Assembly: GCA_029781595.1 (NCBI GenBank)
Contig: JAKOWJ010000271.1
Coordinates: 1-52,424, forward strand
DNA: 52,424 nt
DNA from: Pseudomonadota bacterium
GTDB taxonomy: Bacteria; Pseudomonadota; Gammaproteobacteria; Burkholderiales; Usitatibacteraceae
Direction: 5' to 3'
The notes under the pieces are model-generated. The model saw only the letters and a list, made by a program, of their open reading frames with translations. It did no database searches and was not told where the DNA came from. The position numbers were made by a program, and so were the translations under genes. Below are positions 7,689 through 16,847 of this stretch, piece after piece; positions within the stretch are counted from its first letter, which is position 1, and each line of letters starts with the position of its first letter.

Positions 7689-8189
7689 CTAGGTAGGCGA
7701 GGGGAAGATGCCCTGCAGCGCGATGCTGAAATTGAGCGCGAGGAAGGGCTGCATGTTCAGGTGCGCCTGGCTGCCGCCCGCGGTGCCCACGGTCGCCGGG
7801 TGCATCGCCACGAGGCCGTCGGGCGCGCGGTAGGCGTTGTTGGCGCCGCCGAGGTACCGGCCGTTGGGACTGGCGTTGCCGCCTGAGGCCGCCGGGGAGG
7901 CGTTCACGACGTGCGCGTGAGTGGGAATCTCCGTGATGGACAGCGTGTGCGCCTGCTCCCCGCCGCGCTCGCCCAGCGTGTGGCCGCTGCCCACGTGGAT
8001 GGGCGTGCGCCCGCGCAGGTCCGGCAGGCCGAAGTTCACGCGGCCGTCGCCGCCGAAGGTCGTGCCCAGCAGCGAGAAAAGGCCCTGGTTCTGGTTGATG
8101 GGCAGCAGCTGCCCGTCGCACAGCGCCCAGCCCTTCGGCGCGAAGCCGAAGCTCATGAGGCGGATCTCGGAAAGGAACGGCTCTGCCAT
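7689..8189 (-). CDS. Phage-tail-collar / MdpB-type protein, copy 3
   Basis: The 166-residue protein has EIRLMSFGFAPKGWALCDGQ, LLGTTFGGDG and FGLPDLRGR and the closing QAHLNMQPFLALNFSIALQG. It lies 16 bases downstream of the giant Ig-like/beta-helix gene, in the same direction, and heads the collar triplet. The shared direction and short gaps argue for one transcript from the giant gene to the Tat gene. Confidence 0.9.
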   Translation of the reverse strand: MAEPFLSEIRLMSFGFAPKGWALCDGQLLPINQNQGLFSLLGTTFGGDGRVNFGLPDLRGRTPIHVGSGHTLGERGGEQAHTLSITEIPTHAHVVNASPAASGGNASPNGRYLGGANNAYRAPDGLVAMHPATVGTAGGSQAHLNMQPFLALNFSIALQGIFPSPT

Positions 8190-8205
8190 GGTCGACTCTC
8201 CGTGC

Positions 8206-11200
8206 TCAGGGACAGGTGGCGCCACCGCCGGTGAAACCGATGCCGGTATTGCTCGCGATAGCCGTGGGCACGCCGCCGGAAAGGTTGTTGCCCACCACGA
8301 AGGCGGCGACCGCCGCGTTGTCGGTGGTCGCGCCGGCGTAGCCCGGCAGGCGGATCGTCGTGGACTGGCGCTGGCGCAGGCGCACGTCGAAGTCCGACCC
8401 CACGGGCGGCGAGGCATCCGCCCCGCTCGCGAAGAGCGTGTTGCCGGTGATCACCGAGCAGGCCGTGAACGTGTCGCCAGGCACCGTGCCGATGTTCAGG
8501 TGCACGCCGTTCTTCGGAGTGCCCAGCGAGCCTGCGGTGGTGCCCGGCTGCTCGATCGTGTTGCCCGTGATCGTCGTGTTGAACGCACCGGGCTGTGCCG
8601 TGGCGCCGCCACCGGCGAGCAGCTCGATGCCGTAGTTGTTGTACTGGCGGATCTGGTTGTTGGTGATGGCCATGGTCACCGTGCCCTGGCCGACCGTCTG
8701 CAGCTTGAGCCCCGAACCCTCGGCCGAGCCCGAGTTGGCCACGCCCGAGGCGCCGATCACGTTGTTGGCGAACGTGCCCGAGAGCGTGCCGAAGCCCGTC
8801 GTCTTCACGATGAGCACGGCGTGGCCCACCGCGCCCCGGAAGGTGTTGCCGCTGATCGTGAGCGGCAGGTCGTTGTTGAAGCCGCTCGAGATCGTCACGC
8901 CGCCGCCGCCGGTGGCGATCGCCGGGTGGCCGTTGATGAACGAGTTGCCCGTGAGCACCAGGTCCTGGTTCGATGCCGAGCCGTTGTCCACGTACTGCAG
9001 CATGTCGCCGCGCGCCGAGGTGAAGGAGGAGGCGTTCACCGTCATCCGGATCGTCGCCGTGCCCTGCGGCTCCACCAGCACCCCGTCATTGCCGTCCGTG
9101 GTGCTGTTGGCGCCGATCGTCACGCCGTCCAGCACCAGGCGGTCCAGCGCCCCGCTCTGGTTCACCACGCGCAGGTTGTTCTCGAAAGCGCCGCTGATCG
9201 CGGTGTTGGTGATGGCCGCCGCCCCCGTGAGGCCGTTTGCCGGGCCGCCGAATTCGCCGGAGCCCGCGCCGAAGGCGACGCTGCCCTCCGCGTTGGGCTG
9301 GGTGAAAGCGACGTGGGAGTTGCCGTTCGTGCCGTTGATCACGCTGTTGGCCAGCGTGAACCCGTTCACGACGAACCCCCGGATGGCGAAGTTCGCGAAG
9401 TCGTTGAGCTGCATCCACTGGAACGACGGGCTCGCCGTGCTGCGCAGGAAGATGCCGTTGCCGGTGAGCGCGTCGCCGTCGGTGCCGCCCTTGTTGGCGA
9501 TCGTGCCGCCGCTGGCCGGCGCGCCGTTGCCGACCACCGCCAGCGCCCCGGCGCCGCCCGTGTTGTCGAGCACGATGCCCGTGGGATTGCCGCCCTGCGA
9601 GCTGATGCTGCGGAAGGTGAGCCCGGCCGCGCCGATGGTGGTGTTGGTCACGCTGAGCGCCGTGTCGGAGGTCGCCGAGAGCGCGTTCACGATGGTCGTG
9701 TTGTTCTGCGTGGCGGTCACCGTGCCGCCGCCTTGCGCGACGAACGCGGGGTTGCCGTTGGTGGTGATGCCCATCCCGCCCGAGAAGTTCACCGCCGACC
9801 CGGCGTTGTTGGACAGGAAGATGCGCGCGCCCGTGCCGGTGACGGCCCCCGAGAGGTTCACGGTGCCGCCGGTCTTGTTCTGGACGCTCACCACCTGCGC
9901 GCCGGCCACCGCGTTGGCGATGGTGCCCGCGTAGCTCACGTTGGCCGTGCCGCCGTTCACCACGAAGGAGTTGCCGGTCGCGCCGTTGAGCGCGCCCGAG
10001 CCCAGGTCCGCGGTGCCGGCCGGGCCCACGAGGTTCACGCTGAGCGGGCCGCCGTTGGCGCTGAGCGAGGACAGCACCACGTTGACGCTCGGCAGGCCCG
10101 CGCCCGTGAGGCTCACGCCCGCGCCGGCGGTGTTGACCGAGGTGCTGGTGATCGAGAGGGTGCCGACCGACCCGCCCGTGATGGCGATGCCCGGGGCCGT
10201 GCCGGTGATCGCCAGGCCCGCGACGGTGTTGTCCGTCGCCAGGGTCACCGAGTCGCCGCCCAGCACGTTGCCGACGGTCGGCGTGGCTCCGGCCGCCTTC
10301 AGCACAGGGCTGGCCACTCCGTTGAACGTGCCCGGCACCGTGAGCGCGACGCCCTCGCCGATGAAGCGCTGGGAATTCTTGAGGACCGAATTGCCGTCGT
10401 GGTTGGTGCCCGTGCCGTTGCCCGCGGCCACGTAGACCGTGTCGCCGACCCCCGAGGCGGAGATGGCCGACGCGAGCGTGTTGTACGGCGTGGCCGAGCG
10501 GCCGTCGCCGCCCGCCGGCGCGTCGTTCTTCACGTACCACACCTTCTGGGCCACGTTGATCGTGACCGTGCCCGTGGCGGTGCCGATGCCGTCGCTCACG
10601 GTGTAGGTGAAGGAATCCGCCCCGGTGAAGCTCACCGGCGGCTCGTAGGTGAACTCGCCGTTGGCCGCCAGCGTCACCGAGCCGCCGGAGACGGTCGCGA
10701 ACGTGCCGGCCGTGGCGGTGACGCCCGTGCCGTTGGCGCCGCCATTGCCGTCGTTGTCGTTGCTGAGGAGGTTGGAGGTCGTGACGAGCAGCCGCGGGCC
10801 GGTGACCGCGCCCGCCGCCTTCACCTCGAGCGTGGTGTTGCCCACCGCGTCGAAGGTGTCCGCGCCCGCCACCGGCGGCTCGTTCACCGTGCCCGAGTAG
10901 GCGGTCGTGCCGGTGCAGCCGTTGGCCGTGTCCGTCACCGTCACCGTGAAGGAATACGCGCCTGCGCCCGTGACCGTGCCGCTGAGGAGGCCGCCCGGGG
11001 CGAGCGTGAGGCCGCCCGGCGGCGCGCCGCCCGTGACGGCGAAGGTATACGGACCCGTCCCGCCGCTGCCGGCGAGCGTGGTGGAGTACGCGTTGGTGCG
11101 CGTGGGCTGCGGGATCGACGCAGGCGTCGACGAGATCACCGGGCACACGTTCAGCGTGAAGTTCTGCGTGGCCGAGCCGGCGAGGTTGGTCGCCGTCATC

Positions 11201-14200
11201 ACCTGCGCGTAGGGGCTCGCGGCGTCGGTGCCGCCGGCCGGCGTGCCCGAGAGCGTGGCCGTGCCGTCCCCGTTGTCGAGGAAGTTCAGCCCCGAGGGCA
11301 ACGTGCCGGTGCGCGTGAGGCCCGGCGTGGGGTTGCCCGTCGCCGTCACCGTGAAGGTGCCGGCCGAGCCCACCGTGAAGTTGGCCGAGGCCGCGCTCGT
11401 GATGGCCGGGGGCGTCGCCGTCGTGAAGCCGAAGACGTAGTTGGCCACCATCGGCTGGCTCGCGTCCACGTCCGTCACGCCCGCCGCGACCACCGTCACC
11501 GTGCAGGCCGTGGAGACCGGCAGCGGCGCCGAGGGCGTGAGCACGAACGTGTTCGAGGGCGAGGCCGAGAGCGTGAAGGCCACCGGCGTGGCCACCGGGC
11601 ACTGCAGCGTGAAGGAGGCCCCGGTCGCGTTGACCGGCTCGCTGAAGTTCACCGTGACGGTCGTCGAGGGCGCCACCGCCGTCGCGCCGTTGGCGGGCAC
11701 CGTCGTGGTGACCGTCGGCAGCGTGTTGGTGGAGAAGGTCGCCGTGAAGTCGCCCGTCATCGGCTGGCCGCCGCTGTCGGTGACCTGGCTCGCCACCACC
11801 GTGAGCGTGCAGGTGACGCCCGCCGGCAGCGTCGCACCCGGCGTGAGCGTGAAGCTCGCCGCGGGCGAGGCCGGCGCGACGGTGAAGGCGACGGGCGAGC
11901 CCGTCGGGCAGGCGAGCGTGAAGGCGCTGCCCGTGACCGTGACCGGCTCGCTGAAGTTCACGGTGACCGTGGCGTTCGTGCCCACGGACGTCGCGCCGTT
12001 GGCGGGCAGCGTGCTCGTGACCGCCGGCGGGTTGTCCACCGTGATGGCGACCGTGCCGGTGGCGGTGAGCGGCCCGCCCGTGCCGGTGTTGCCCTGGTCG
12101 TCGATGTCCACCTTGAGGGTGGCCGGGCCCGCGTACGCCGCCGTGGGGGTGTAGACGAGGCCCGTGAGCGCGGCGTTCTGCGCCGCGAGCGGGCCGGTGG
12201 AGACGACCGAGCCCGTGCCGTTGCCCGTGACGACGAGGCCGGCGGTGCCCGAGAGCATCGCGGTGCCGTTGGTGGTGGTGATCGTGACCTTGACGGGGGA
12301 GGTGCCCGCGTCGGGATCGCCCACGCTCACCGTCGCCGCGAAGTTGAACGCCGCGTTGACGGGCGTGGTGGCCGTGGCCGGCACCGTCACCGTCGGCGCG
12401 TTGTTCACGGCGCCGATCGTCACCGTCGCGTGCGCGAGCGGCGAATTGTCCGTGATGGCGTCGTTCACGGTGACGGTGATGTCGCGCGTGGTCGTCGTCG
12501 GCGCGGCCGAGGCGTTGGCGTAGGCGAGCGTGCGCAGCAGCGCCTGGTAGTCCGCGAGAGGCGCCGCACGCGTGATCGTGAGCGTGCCCGTGCCGGGGGT
12601 GTACACGACGTCGGCCGCGAGGATCGCGCCGCTGCAACCCGGCGCCACCGCCGGGCAGGTGACGGCGAGGGACTCCGAGGCGCCGTCGAGCAGGTTGGTG
12701 ATGGCCACCGTCGCGCTCGCCAGGTTGGCGCTGTCGGCATCCGTCACCGTGAGCTGCGCGCCGTCCACGATCGCCACCGCGCCCCCGCCCTCGGTGAAGG
12801 CCACCGGGCCGAAGTCGATGCCCGCGGCCGGTCCGTTGAGGTCCACCACCGGCGGCGCGCTCGTCACCGTGATCGTCACCGCCGCGCCGCTGCTGCCGCC
12901 GGCGTTGGTAGCCACGTAGGAGAAGCCATCCGCGCCCGCGAAGAGCGCGTTGGGCGTGTAGCTGAAGCTGCCGTCGGCCGCCACCGTGGCGTTTCCGTTG
13001 GTCGTGGCGATCGCGCACGGGAACACCGTGCAGGCCGGCCCGCTGCCGGTGACGCTGCTCACCGCGGGCGCCGGCGTACCCGAGTCGTTGGCGAGCAGGC
13101 CCGTGCCGGCGGGCACGTTCAGCACCGTGTCGTGCGCGACGGAGTAGGCGTCGGCGACCGCGACCGGACCTTCGTTCACCGTGAGCGTGAAGGCCTGGGG
13201 CGGGGCGCTGCCCGCGCTGTTGGTCGCGTTGACCGTGCAGGCGTAGGCGCCGGCCGAGCCCGAGGGCGGGTTGCCCGCCAGCGTGCCGGTGCCGTTGGCG
13301 TTGTCGATGAAGGTCACGCCCGCGGGCAGCGCGGGCGCGCAGGCGCCGAAGGTGATCGCCGGCGCCGGGAAGCCCGTGGCCGTCACCGTGAAGGTGTTGG
13401 CCGCGCCCACGGTGAAGGTGGCCGCGTTGGCGCTGGTGATGGCCGGCACCTGCGAGACGGTGAAGGTCACCGTGCCGTCCGAGGTGCCGTTGACGTTCGA
13501 GAGCCGGTACTGGACGGTGTAGGACCCCGCCACGGCCGGCGAGAAGCTCACCGAGCCGTCCGCGTTCACCGTGACCGTGCCGCCGGCCAGGGCCACCGTG
13601 GCGCCCGCGGCGTTGTCCGTGACGGCGCCGCCGAGCGAGCCGCCGCCGAAGCTCGTGAGCGTGGCGAGCGGCACGCCCAGCGAATCGTTCGCCAGCACGC
13701 CGGGCGCGGCGACCACGAGCGGCACGCCGGTGGCCGTGGCGTACGCGTCGGCCGTGGCGGCCGGGCCGGAGGCGGTGCGCACGTCGGCGCGGATGTACAG
13801 GCGCCCGTCGCCCTGCTCGAACTTCACGAAGGCCGCGCGGATGTCGCTGCCGGGGTTGGCGTCGCCCAGCGGGTCGTTGGCGATGGGCGAGATGCCGGCC
13901 CAGTCGGTGATCTGCCCGTCCAGCGTCACGGCCGCGAGCGTCGCGCCCGCCATGACCACCACGAAGAGGGCCGAGACGAGCGCCGTGGGAAGCTGCCGGC
14001 GCTTGAGCGCGCGCGCGGCGGCCAGCCACACCAGGAACGCGAGCAGGAAGATCGCCGCGTCGGTGAGCGTCGGGATGGCCGTGGCCGCCCCGAAGGCGAA
14101 GACGATGGGACCGCCGCCGGGCGCGCCCGTCACCGTGAACAGCGCGTCGGGGCCCGTCACCGGGTCCACGTACGCGAAGCCGAAGCGATAGGTGCCCGCC

Positions 14201-14565
14201 GGCGCGGCGGCCGGGAAGAAGGTCTCGATGACGTCGGTGCCGCCGACGCCCACGCCCAGGCCCACGTTCCAGCCGCCGGGGGAGACGGCCACCGGCGCGC
14301 CCAGCCCCGCGGGCGGGGCGACGCAGGCCTGCTGGACGATGGCGCCCACCGCGGGCGGGCTCACCGTCGTGTCGATGTTGGTGGTGAGGACTTCCTCGGC
14401 GCCGACGAAGTTGCCGGCGGGCGTGACGATCGTGCAGCCCGTGGCCGTGTTGTTGTCGGTGTCGATGAAGACCTGGAGCTGGGCGGCCTGCGCCTCCAGG
14501 CCCAGCACCGCGAACGCGAGGAAAAGGACCGACCGGGCCCACCGGGCCGCCGCGTTGCGTTTCAT
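8206..14565 (-). CDS. Giant exported protein: Ig-like modules plus beta-helix, internal IPTL-CTERM-like segment
   Basis: The 2,119-residue product has a signal peptide (residues 1-28). Residues 29-163 form a small beta-rich module. Residues 164-190 are IPTL, a hydrophobic helix and a basic ALKRR end, the form of an IPTL-CTERM sorting signal, which is normally C-terminal. A second hydrophobic segment (about 193-213) leads into a DOMON-like stretch. Then come putative-Ig, cadherin-like and two SbsA-type Ig modules (about 265-1340; the SbsA pair, with repeated NFSEPV, starts near 845). From about 1340 the sequence has the Gly/Asn-rich repeats of a right-handed beta-helix. There is no autotransporter barrel. 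The 160-bp upstream gap is AT-richer than its surroundings and may hold the promoter; AGGACAAG precedes the ATG. Probably a cell-surface or secreted adhesin-like protein. Confidence 0.85.
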   Translation of the reverse strand: MKRNAAARWARSVLFLAFAVLGLEAQAAQLQVFIDTDNNTATGCTIVTPAGNFVGAEEVLTTNIDTTVSPPAVGAIVQQACVAPPAGLGAPVAVSPGGWNVGLGVGVGGTDVIETFFPAAAPAGTYRFGFAYVDPVTGPDALFTVTGAPGGGPIVFAFGAATAIPTLTDAAIFLLAFLVWLAAARALKRRQLPTALVSALFVVVMAGATLAAVTLDGQITDWAGISPIANDPLGDANPGSDIRAAFVKFEQGDGRLYIRADVRTASGPAATADAYATATGVPLVVAAPGVLANDSLGVPLATLTSFGGGSLGGAVTDNAAGATVALAGGTVTVNADGSVSFSPAVAGSYTVQYRLSNVNGTSDGTVTFTVSQVPAITSANAATFTVGAANTFTVTATGFPAPAITFGACAPALPAGVTFIDNANGTGTLAGNPPSGSAGAYACTVNATNSAGSAPPQAFTLTVNEGPVAVADAYSVAHDTVLNVPAGTGLLANDSGTPAPAVSSVTGSGPACTVFPCAIATTNGNATVAADGSFSYTPNALFAGADGFSYVATNAGGSSGAAVTITVTSAPPVVDLNGPAAGIDFGPVAFTEGGGAVAIVDGAQLTVTDADSANLASATVAITNLLDGASESLAVTCPAVAPGCSGAILAADVVYTPGTGTLTITRAAPLADYQALLRTLAYANASAAPTTTTRDITVTVNDAITDNSPLAHATVTIGAVNNAPTVTVPATATTPVNAAFNFAATVSVGDPDAGTSPVKVTITTTNGTAMLSGTAGLVVTGNGTGSVVSTGPLAAQNAALTGLVYTPTAAYAGPATLKVDIDDQGNTGTGGPLTATGTVAITVDNPPAVTSTLPANGATSVGTNATVTVNFSEPVTVTGSAFTLACPTGSPVAFTVAPASPAASFTLTPGATLPAGVTCTLTVVASQVTDSGGQPMTGDFTATFSTNTLPTVTTTVPANGATAVAPSTTVTVNFSEPVNATGASFTLQCPVATPVAFTLSASPSNTFVLTPSAPLPVSTACTVTVVAAGVTDVDASQPMVANYVFGFTTATPPAITSAASANFTVGSAGTFTVTATGNPTPGLTRTGTLPSGLNFLDNGDGTATLSGTPAGGTDAASPYAQVMTATNLAGSATQNFTLNVCPVISSTPASIPQPTRTNAYSTTLAGSGGTGPYTFAVTGGAPPGGLTLAPGGLLSGTVTGAGAYSFTVTVTDTANGCTGTTAYSGTVNEPPVAGADTFDAVGNTTLEVKAAGAVTGPRLLVTTSNLLSNDNDGNGGANGTGVTATAGTFATVSGGSVTLAANGEFTYEPPVSFTGADSFTYTVSDGIGTATGTVTINVAQKVWYVKNDAPAGGDGRSATPYNTLASAISASGVGDTVYVAAGNGTGTNHDGNSVLKNSQRFIGEGVALTVPGTFNGVASPVLKAAGATPTVGNVLGGDSVTLATDNTVAGLAITGTAPGIAITGGSVGTLSITSTSVNTAGAGVSLTGAGLPSVNVVLSSLSANGGPLSVNLVGPAGTADLGSGALNGATGNSFVVNGGTANVSYAGTIANAVAGAQVVSVQNKTGGTVNLSGAVTGTGARIFLSNNAGSAVNFSGGMGITTNGNPAFVAQGGGTVTATQNNTTIVNALSATSDTALSVTNTTIGAAGLTFRSISSQGGNPTGIVLDNTGGAGALAVVGNGAPASGGTIANKGGTDGDALTGNGIFLRSTASPSFQWMQLNDFANFAIRGFVVNGFTLANSVINGTNGNSHVAFTQPNAEGSVAFGAGSGEFGGPANGLTGAAAITNTAISGAFENNLRVVNQSGALDRLVLDGVTIGANSTTDGNDGVLVEPQGTATIRMTVNASSFTSARGDMLQYVDNGSASNQDLVLTGNSFINGHPAIATGGGGVTISSGFNNDLPLTISGNTFRGAVGHAVLIVKTTGFGTLSGTFANNVIGASGVANSGSAEGSGLKLQTVGQGTVTMAITNNQIRQYNNYGIELLAGGGATAQPGAFNTTITGNTIEQPGTTAGSLGTPKNGVHLNIGTVPGDTFTACSVITGNTLFASGADASPPVGSDFDVRLRQRQSTTIRLPGYAGATTDNAAVAAFVVGNNLSGGVPTAIASNTGIGFTGGGATCP

Positions 14566-14727
14566 TCTTGTCCTGCCCCTTGTCGTGATGCGCGGAGTCG
14601 CACGGGTGCGCGCCGTGCGGGAGCCTGCGTGTGGTTTTCGGTTACTTTACACCTTCCGCATTTCACGCAATCGTTTCACCCGTCATCCGCGGGCCTTCGT
14701 GGGACCGAGGTCCAATGCGCTCGGCGC

Positions 14728-15129
14728 TCAGTAGGTGACGCAGGCCACCGATTTCACGCGCAGCACCGATTCCTGCCGGAATCGCGCCTTGTACGCGGCG
14801 ATCACCTCGCGCACCCGCGACTCGGTCCGCTCGTCGTCGCGGTGCACCAGGCTCAGCACGAAGGAGTCCTCGCGCACCAGCCGCCCGTCGCCCGCCTTCC
14901 ACTGCCCGGCCGCCGGCCACGCGGTGAGCCCCTCGGAAAAGCGCGGCGTCACCGTGTCCGCGAGAAACGCCGCCCAGTCCGCGGCGCCCACGCGCCCCTC
15001 GGCCATCTGCGTGCCGAAGTAGAGGAAGTCGCTGACGGCCGGCGTCTCGCCCCGCTCGCACTGCACCGTGCCCGTGGCGGCGCAGCCGGCGAGCGCCGCG
15101 GCGGCGAGGATCGCGGGCAGGACCCTCAT
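14728..15129 (-). CDS. DUF3574-like lipoprotein
   Basis: The 133-residue protein starts with a lipoprotein signal peptide whose lipobox is LAGC (cysteine 16). The mature part matches the DUF3574 pattern as I recall it: FLYFGTQM, then VTPRFSEGLTAW, GQWKAGDGRLVREDSF and a C-terminal ESRVREVIAAYKARF helix. Function is unknown; it should be anchored in the periplasm. Its start overlaps the stop of the GNAT gene upstream by four bases. Confidence 0.8.
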   Translation of the reverse strand: MRVLPAILAAAALAGCAATGTVQCERGETPAVSDFLYFGTQMAEGRVGAADWAAFLADTVTPRFSEGLTAWPAAGQWKAGDGRLVREDSFVLSLVHRDDERTESRVREVIAAYKARFRQESVLRVKSVACVTY

Positions 15130-15584
15130 CGCGGCGGCTCGCCCATCGGCAGGTCGTAGCGGATGAAGCCGTCGTGCCGCGCCACGCGGTCGTAGAGCGC
15201 TCGCGCGACCGCGTTGTCCGCCTTCGTCTGCCAGTAGCAGCGCGCGCAGCCCGCCTCCCGCGCCCGCTCGCCCACGGCCGCGATGAGCGCGCGCGCCACG
15301 CCCTGGCCGCGCGCGTCCGGCACGGTGAAGAGGTCCTGCAGGTAGCACACCCGTTCGGACCAGGCGCTCGCGTGCAGGAGGTAGTGGGCGATGCCGACGA
15401 CGCGCCCGTCCACGCGCGCGGCCAGGCCGTGCACCACGTGGCCCTGCATCAGGCGCCGCCACGCCGCGTCGTACTCCGCGTCCGTCACGGTCGTGCCGTA
15501 GAAGGCCTTGTAGCCGCGCGCGAGCGGCTCCCACCCCTCGCGGTCCTCCGCGCGCAGGGCGTCCACCACGATCGCGGGGCTCAC
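15126..15584 (-). CDS. GNAT N-acetyltransferase
   Basis: The 152-residue protein is a single GNAT domain: CYLQDLFTVPDARGQGVARA contains the ARGQGVA acetyl-CoA loop, and YWQTKADNAVARALYDRV the C-terminal helix. The start is a GTG at 15584 overlapping the TGA of the upstream GNAT gene (GTGA). The pair may have arisen as a functional unit, but the two proteins belong to different GNAT subgroups. Substrate unknown. Confidence 0.88.
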   Translation of the reverse strand: MSPAIVVDALRAEDREGWEPLARGYKAFYGTTVTDAEYDAAWRRLMQGHVVHGLAARVDGRVVGIAHYLLHASAWSERVCYLQDLFTVPDARGQGVARALIAAVGERAREAGCARCYWQTKADNAVARALYDRVARHDGFIRYDLPMGEPPR

Positions 15585-16189
15585 GGCCGCGCGACCTCCG
15601 GCGCGAGGCGGGCGTAGAGGCAGGTGTTGCGCAGCGTGCCGTCCGGCGCGCGGCGCTCGTGCCGCTGGATGCCCTCCAGGACGAAGCCGGCGCGCTCGGC
15701 CACGCGGCGCGAGGCGGCGTTCTCCTCGTCGGTCACGATCGCCAGGCGCACCACGCCCAGGTGCCGGAAGCCGTACTCGGCCAGCGCCGCCACCGCCTCG
15801 CCCATGAGCCCGCGGCCGGCGTGCGTCGTGCGGCACCAGTAGCCCACCTCCGCCTTGGGCGTCGCCCACTCCACGTGGTGCAGGCCGGTGGCGCCCACCA
15901 CCAGGCCGCTCGCCTTCTCGAAGAGCAGGAAGTGCAGGTCGCGCCGCGCGAGGAAGTTGGCCTGCGAGTTGCGGCACCAGGTCTCGGCCGAGGCCGGCGT
16001 CTGCTCCTGCGCCACCCAGGGGAGCGAGGCGAGGTAGCGGCGCAGCTCGGCGAGCGAGTCGACGAGCGCGGCGTGCAGCGCCGGCCCGTCGCCCGCGCGC
16101 GGGGCCCGCAGCAGCAGGCGCCCGGTCTCGATGCGCTCGGGCAGCTCGAGCAGCAGCGGCTCGGTCTCCCGCGTCTGCGCCGCCGTCAT
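15581..16189 (-). CDS. GNAT N-acetyltransferase, RimJ/RimL type
   Basis: The 202-residue protein begins IETGRLLLRAPRAGDGPALH, has the WCRTTHAGRGLMGEAVAALA acetyl-CoA-binding region and the NAASRRVAERAGFVLEGIQR C-terminal segment, all typical for the RimJ/L branch. Such enzymes acetylate protein N termini or small amines. It lies between a secreted protein gene and another GNAT, with four-base overlaps on both sides. Confidence 0.9.
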   Translation of the reverse strand: MTAAQTRETEPLLLELPERIETGRLLLRAPRAGDGPALHAALVDSLAELRRYLASLPWVAQEQTPASAETWCRNSQANFLARRDLHFLLFEKASGLVVGATGLHHVEWATPKAEVGYWCRTTHAGRGLMGEAVAALAEYGFRHLGVVRLAIVTDEENAASRRVAERAGFVLEGIQRHERRAPDGTLRNTCLYARLAPEVARP

Positions 16190-16638
16190 GGCCCGGCCTT
16201 GCAGCGCGGCAGCTTGAACTCGCGCATCTCGCCCTGCGTGCCCTGGTAGAGGAACGGCTGCACGTGCGTCGACAGGACGGTGCGCCGCCTCGCGCCTGCG
16301 AAGACCCGCACCGTGACGTGGTAGGTGCGGCCGGGGTCCGCGCAGCGGAAGCGGCGCGACTCGAAGTGCAGCGGCCCGGCCCCGCGCGGCGGGCCGTAGT
16401 CCGCGACCACCGGCCGGGAGGGCGCGGCCGGGTCCTCGTATTCCACCGTGATCACGGCACCCGTCGGCAGGGGCTTCACCCGATCGAGCGACAGGAGGAA
16501 CTGCACGTGCCCCGTCCCGGTGATCGTCCCCGAGCCCGGCGCCGTCCGGAAGTACTCCGAGACGGCCAGGTCGACCTGTGCGAAGGCCGCCGCCGGCAGC
16601 GCGAGCGCCGCCGCCAGCACCAGTCTCGCCGCCCTCAT
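16186..16638 (-). CDS. Secreted beta-rich protein of unknown function
   Basis: The 150-residue product has a clean signal peptide (residues 1-20, ending AFAQ) and a mature region of alternating strands (HVQFLLSLDRV, AVITVEYEDP, TYHVTVRVFAG). Two cysteines (99 and 146) could form a disulfide in the periplasm. No family recognised. Start and stop overlap its neighbours, consistent with a polycistronic transcript. Confidence 0.65.
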   Translation of the reverse strand: MRAARLVLAAALALPAAAFAQVDLAVSEYFRTAPGSGTITGTGHVQFLLSLDRVKPLPTGAVITVEYEDPAAPSRPVVADYGPPRGAGPLHFESRRFRCADPGRTYHVTVRVFAGARRRTVLSTHVQPFLYQGTQGEMREFKLPRCKAGP

Positions 16639-16835
16639 CCGTGCCTCCCGGGTCCTTGGCAAAGGCGCAAAGATACCTCGGCCGCGCCGATCGCGTCGGT
16701 GCCGCGCGCGCGGTCGCGGAGCGCCGTGGCCTCGCCGATGCCCACGCCCAGGCGCTCGCGCACCGCCTTCACCGCCTGCACCTTGCCCTCGCGGCGGATC
16801 GTCTCCTTCAGCGCCTCGAGAAAGGCCGCGTCCAT
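16635..16835 (-). CDS. Small L7/L12-C-domain-like protein
   Basis: The 66-residue protein is mostly one helix-turn-helix resembling the C-terminal domain of ribosomal L7/L12 (KVQAVKAVRERLGVGIGEA corresponds to the KIxVIKxVRxxTGLGLKEAK pattern). Stand-alone proteins with this fold are common and uncharacterised. It overlaps the downstream secreted-protein gene by four bases. A larger protein with two copies of the same fold lies at 45.0 kb. Confidence 0.6.
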   Translation of the reverse strand: MDAAFLEALKETIRREGKVQAVKAVRERLGVGIGEATALRDRARGTDAIGAAEVSLRLCQGPGRHG

Positions 16836-16847
16836 TTCGCCTCCCCT

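Noticed and set aside
6645-8189. Prophage remnant because of tail-collar proteins
   Set aside because: No capsid, tail, terminase, integrase or lysis gene is near. MdpB-like collar proteins are common as stand-alone cellular genes.
13996-14076. Evidence for a nearby exosortase-like sorting system
   Set aside because: No exosortase, rhombosortase or other sorting transpeptidase gene was seen in the window, so only the segment itself is reported.
8206-14565. Autotransporter
   Set aside because: No C-terminal beta-barrel was found; the protein ends in a Gly/Asn-rich beta-helix-like stretch.
7921-15159. A very long plus-strand open frame of over 2,400 codons opposite the giant gene
   Set aside because: Its product is dominated by Arg, Gly, Ala, His and Val repeats with no domain, typical for the antisense of GC-rich repetitive coding DNA. 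The minus-strand frame has a signal peptide and real Ig modules.
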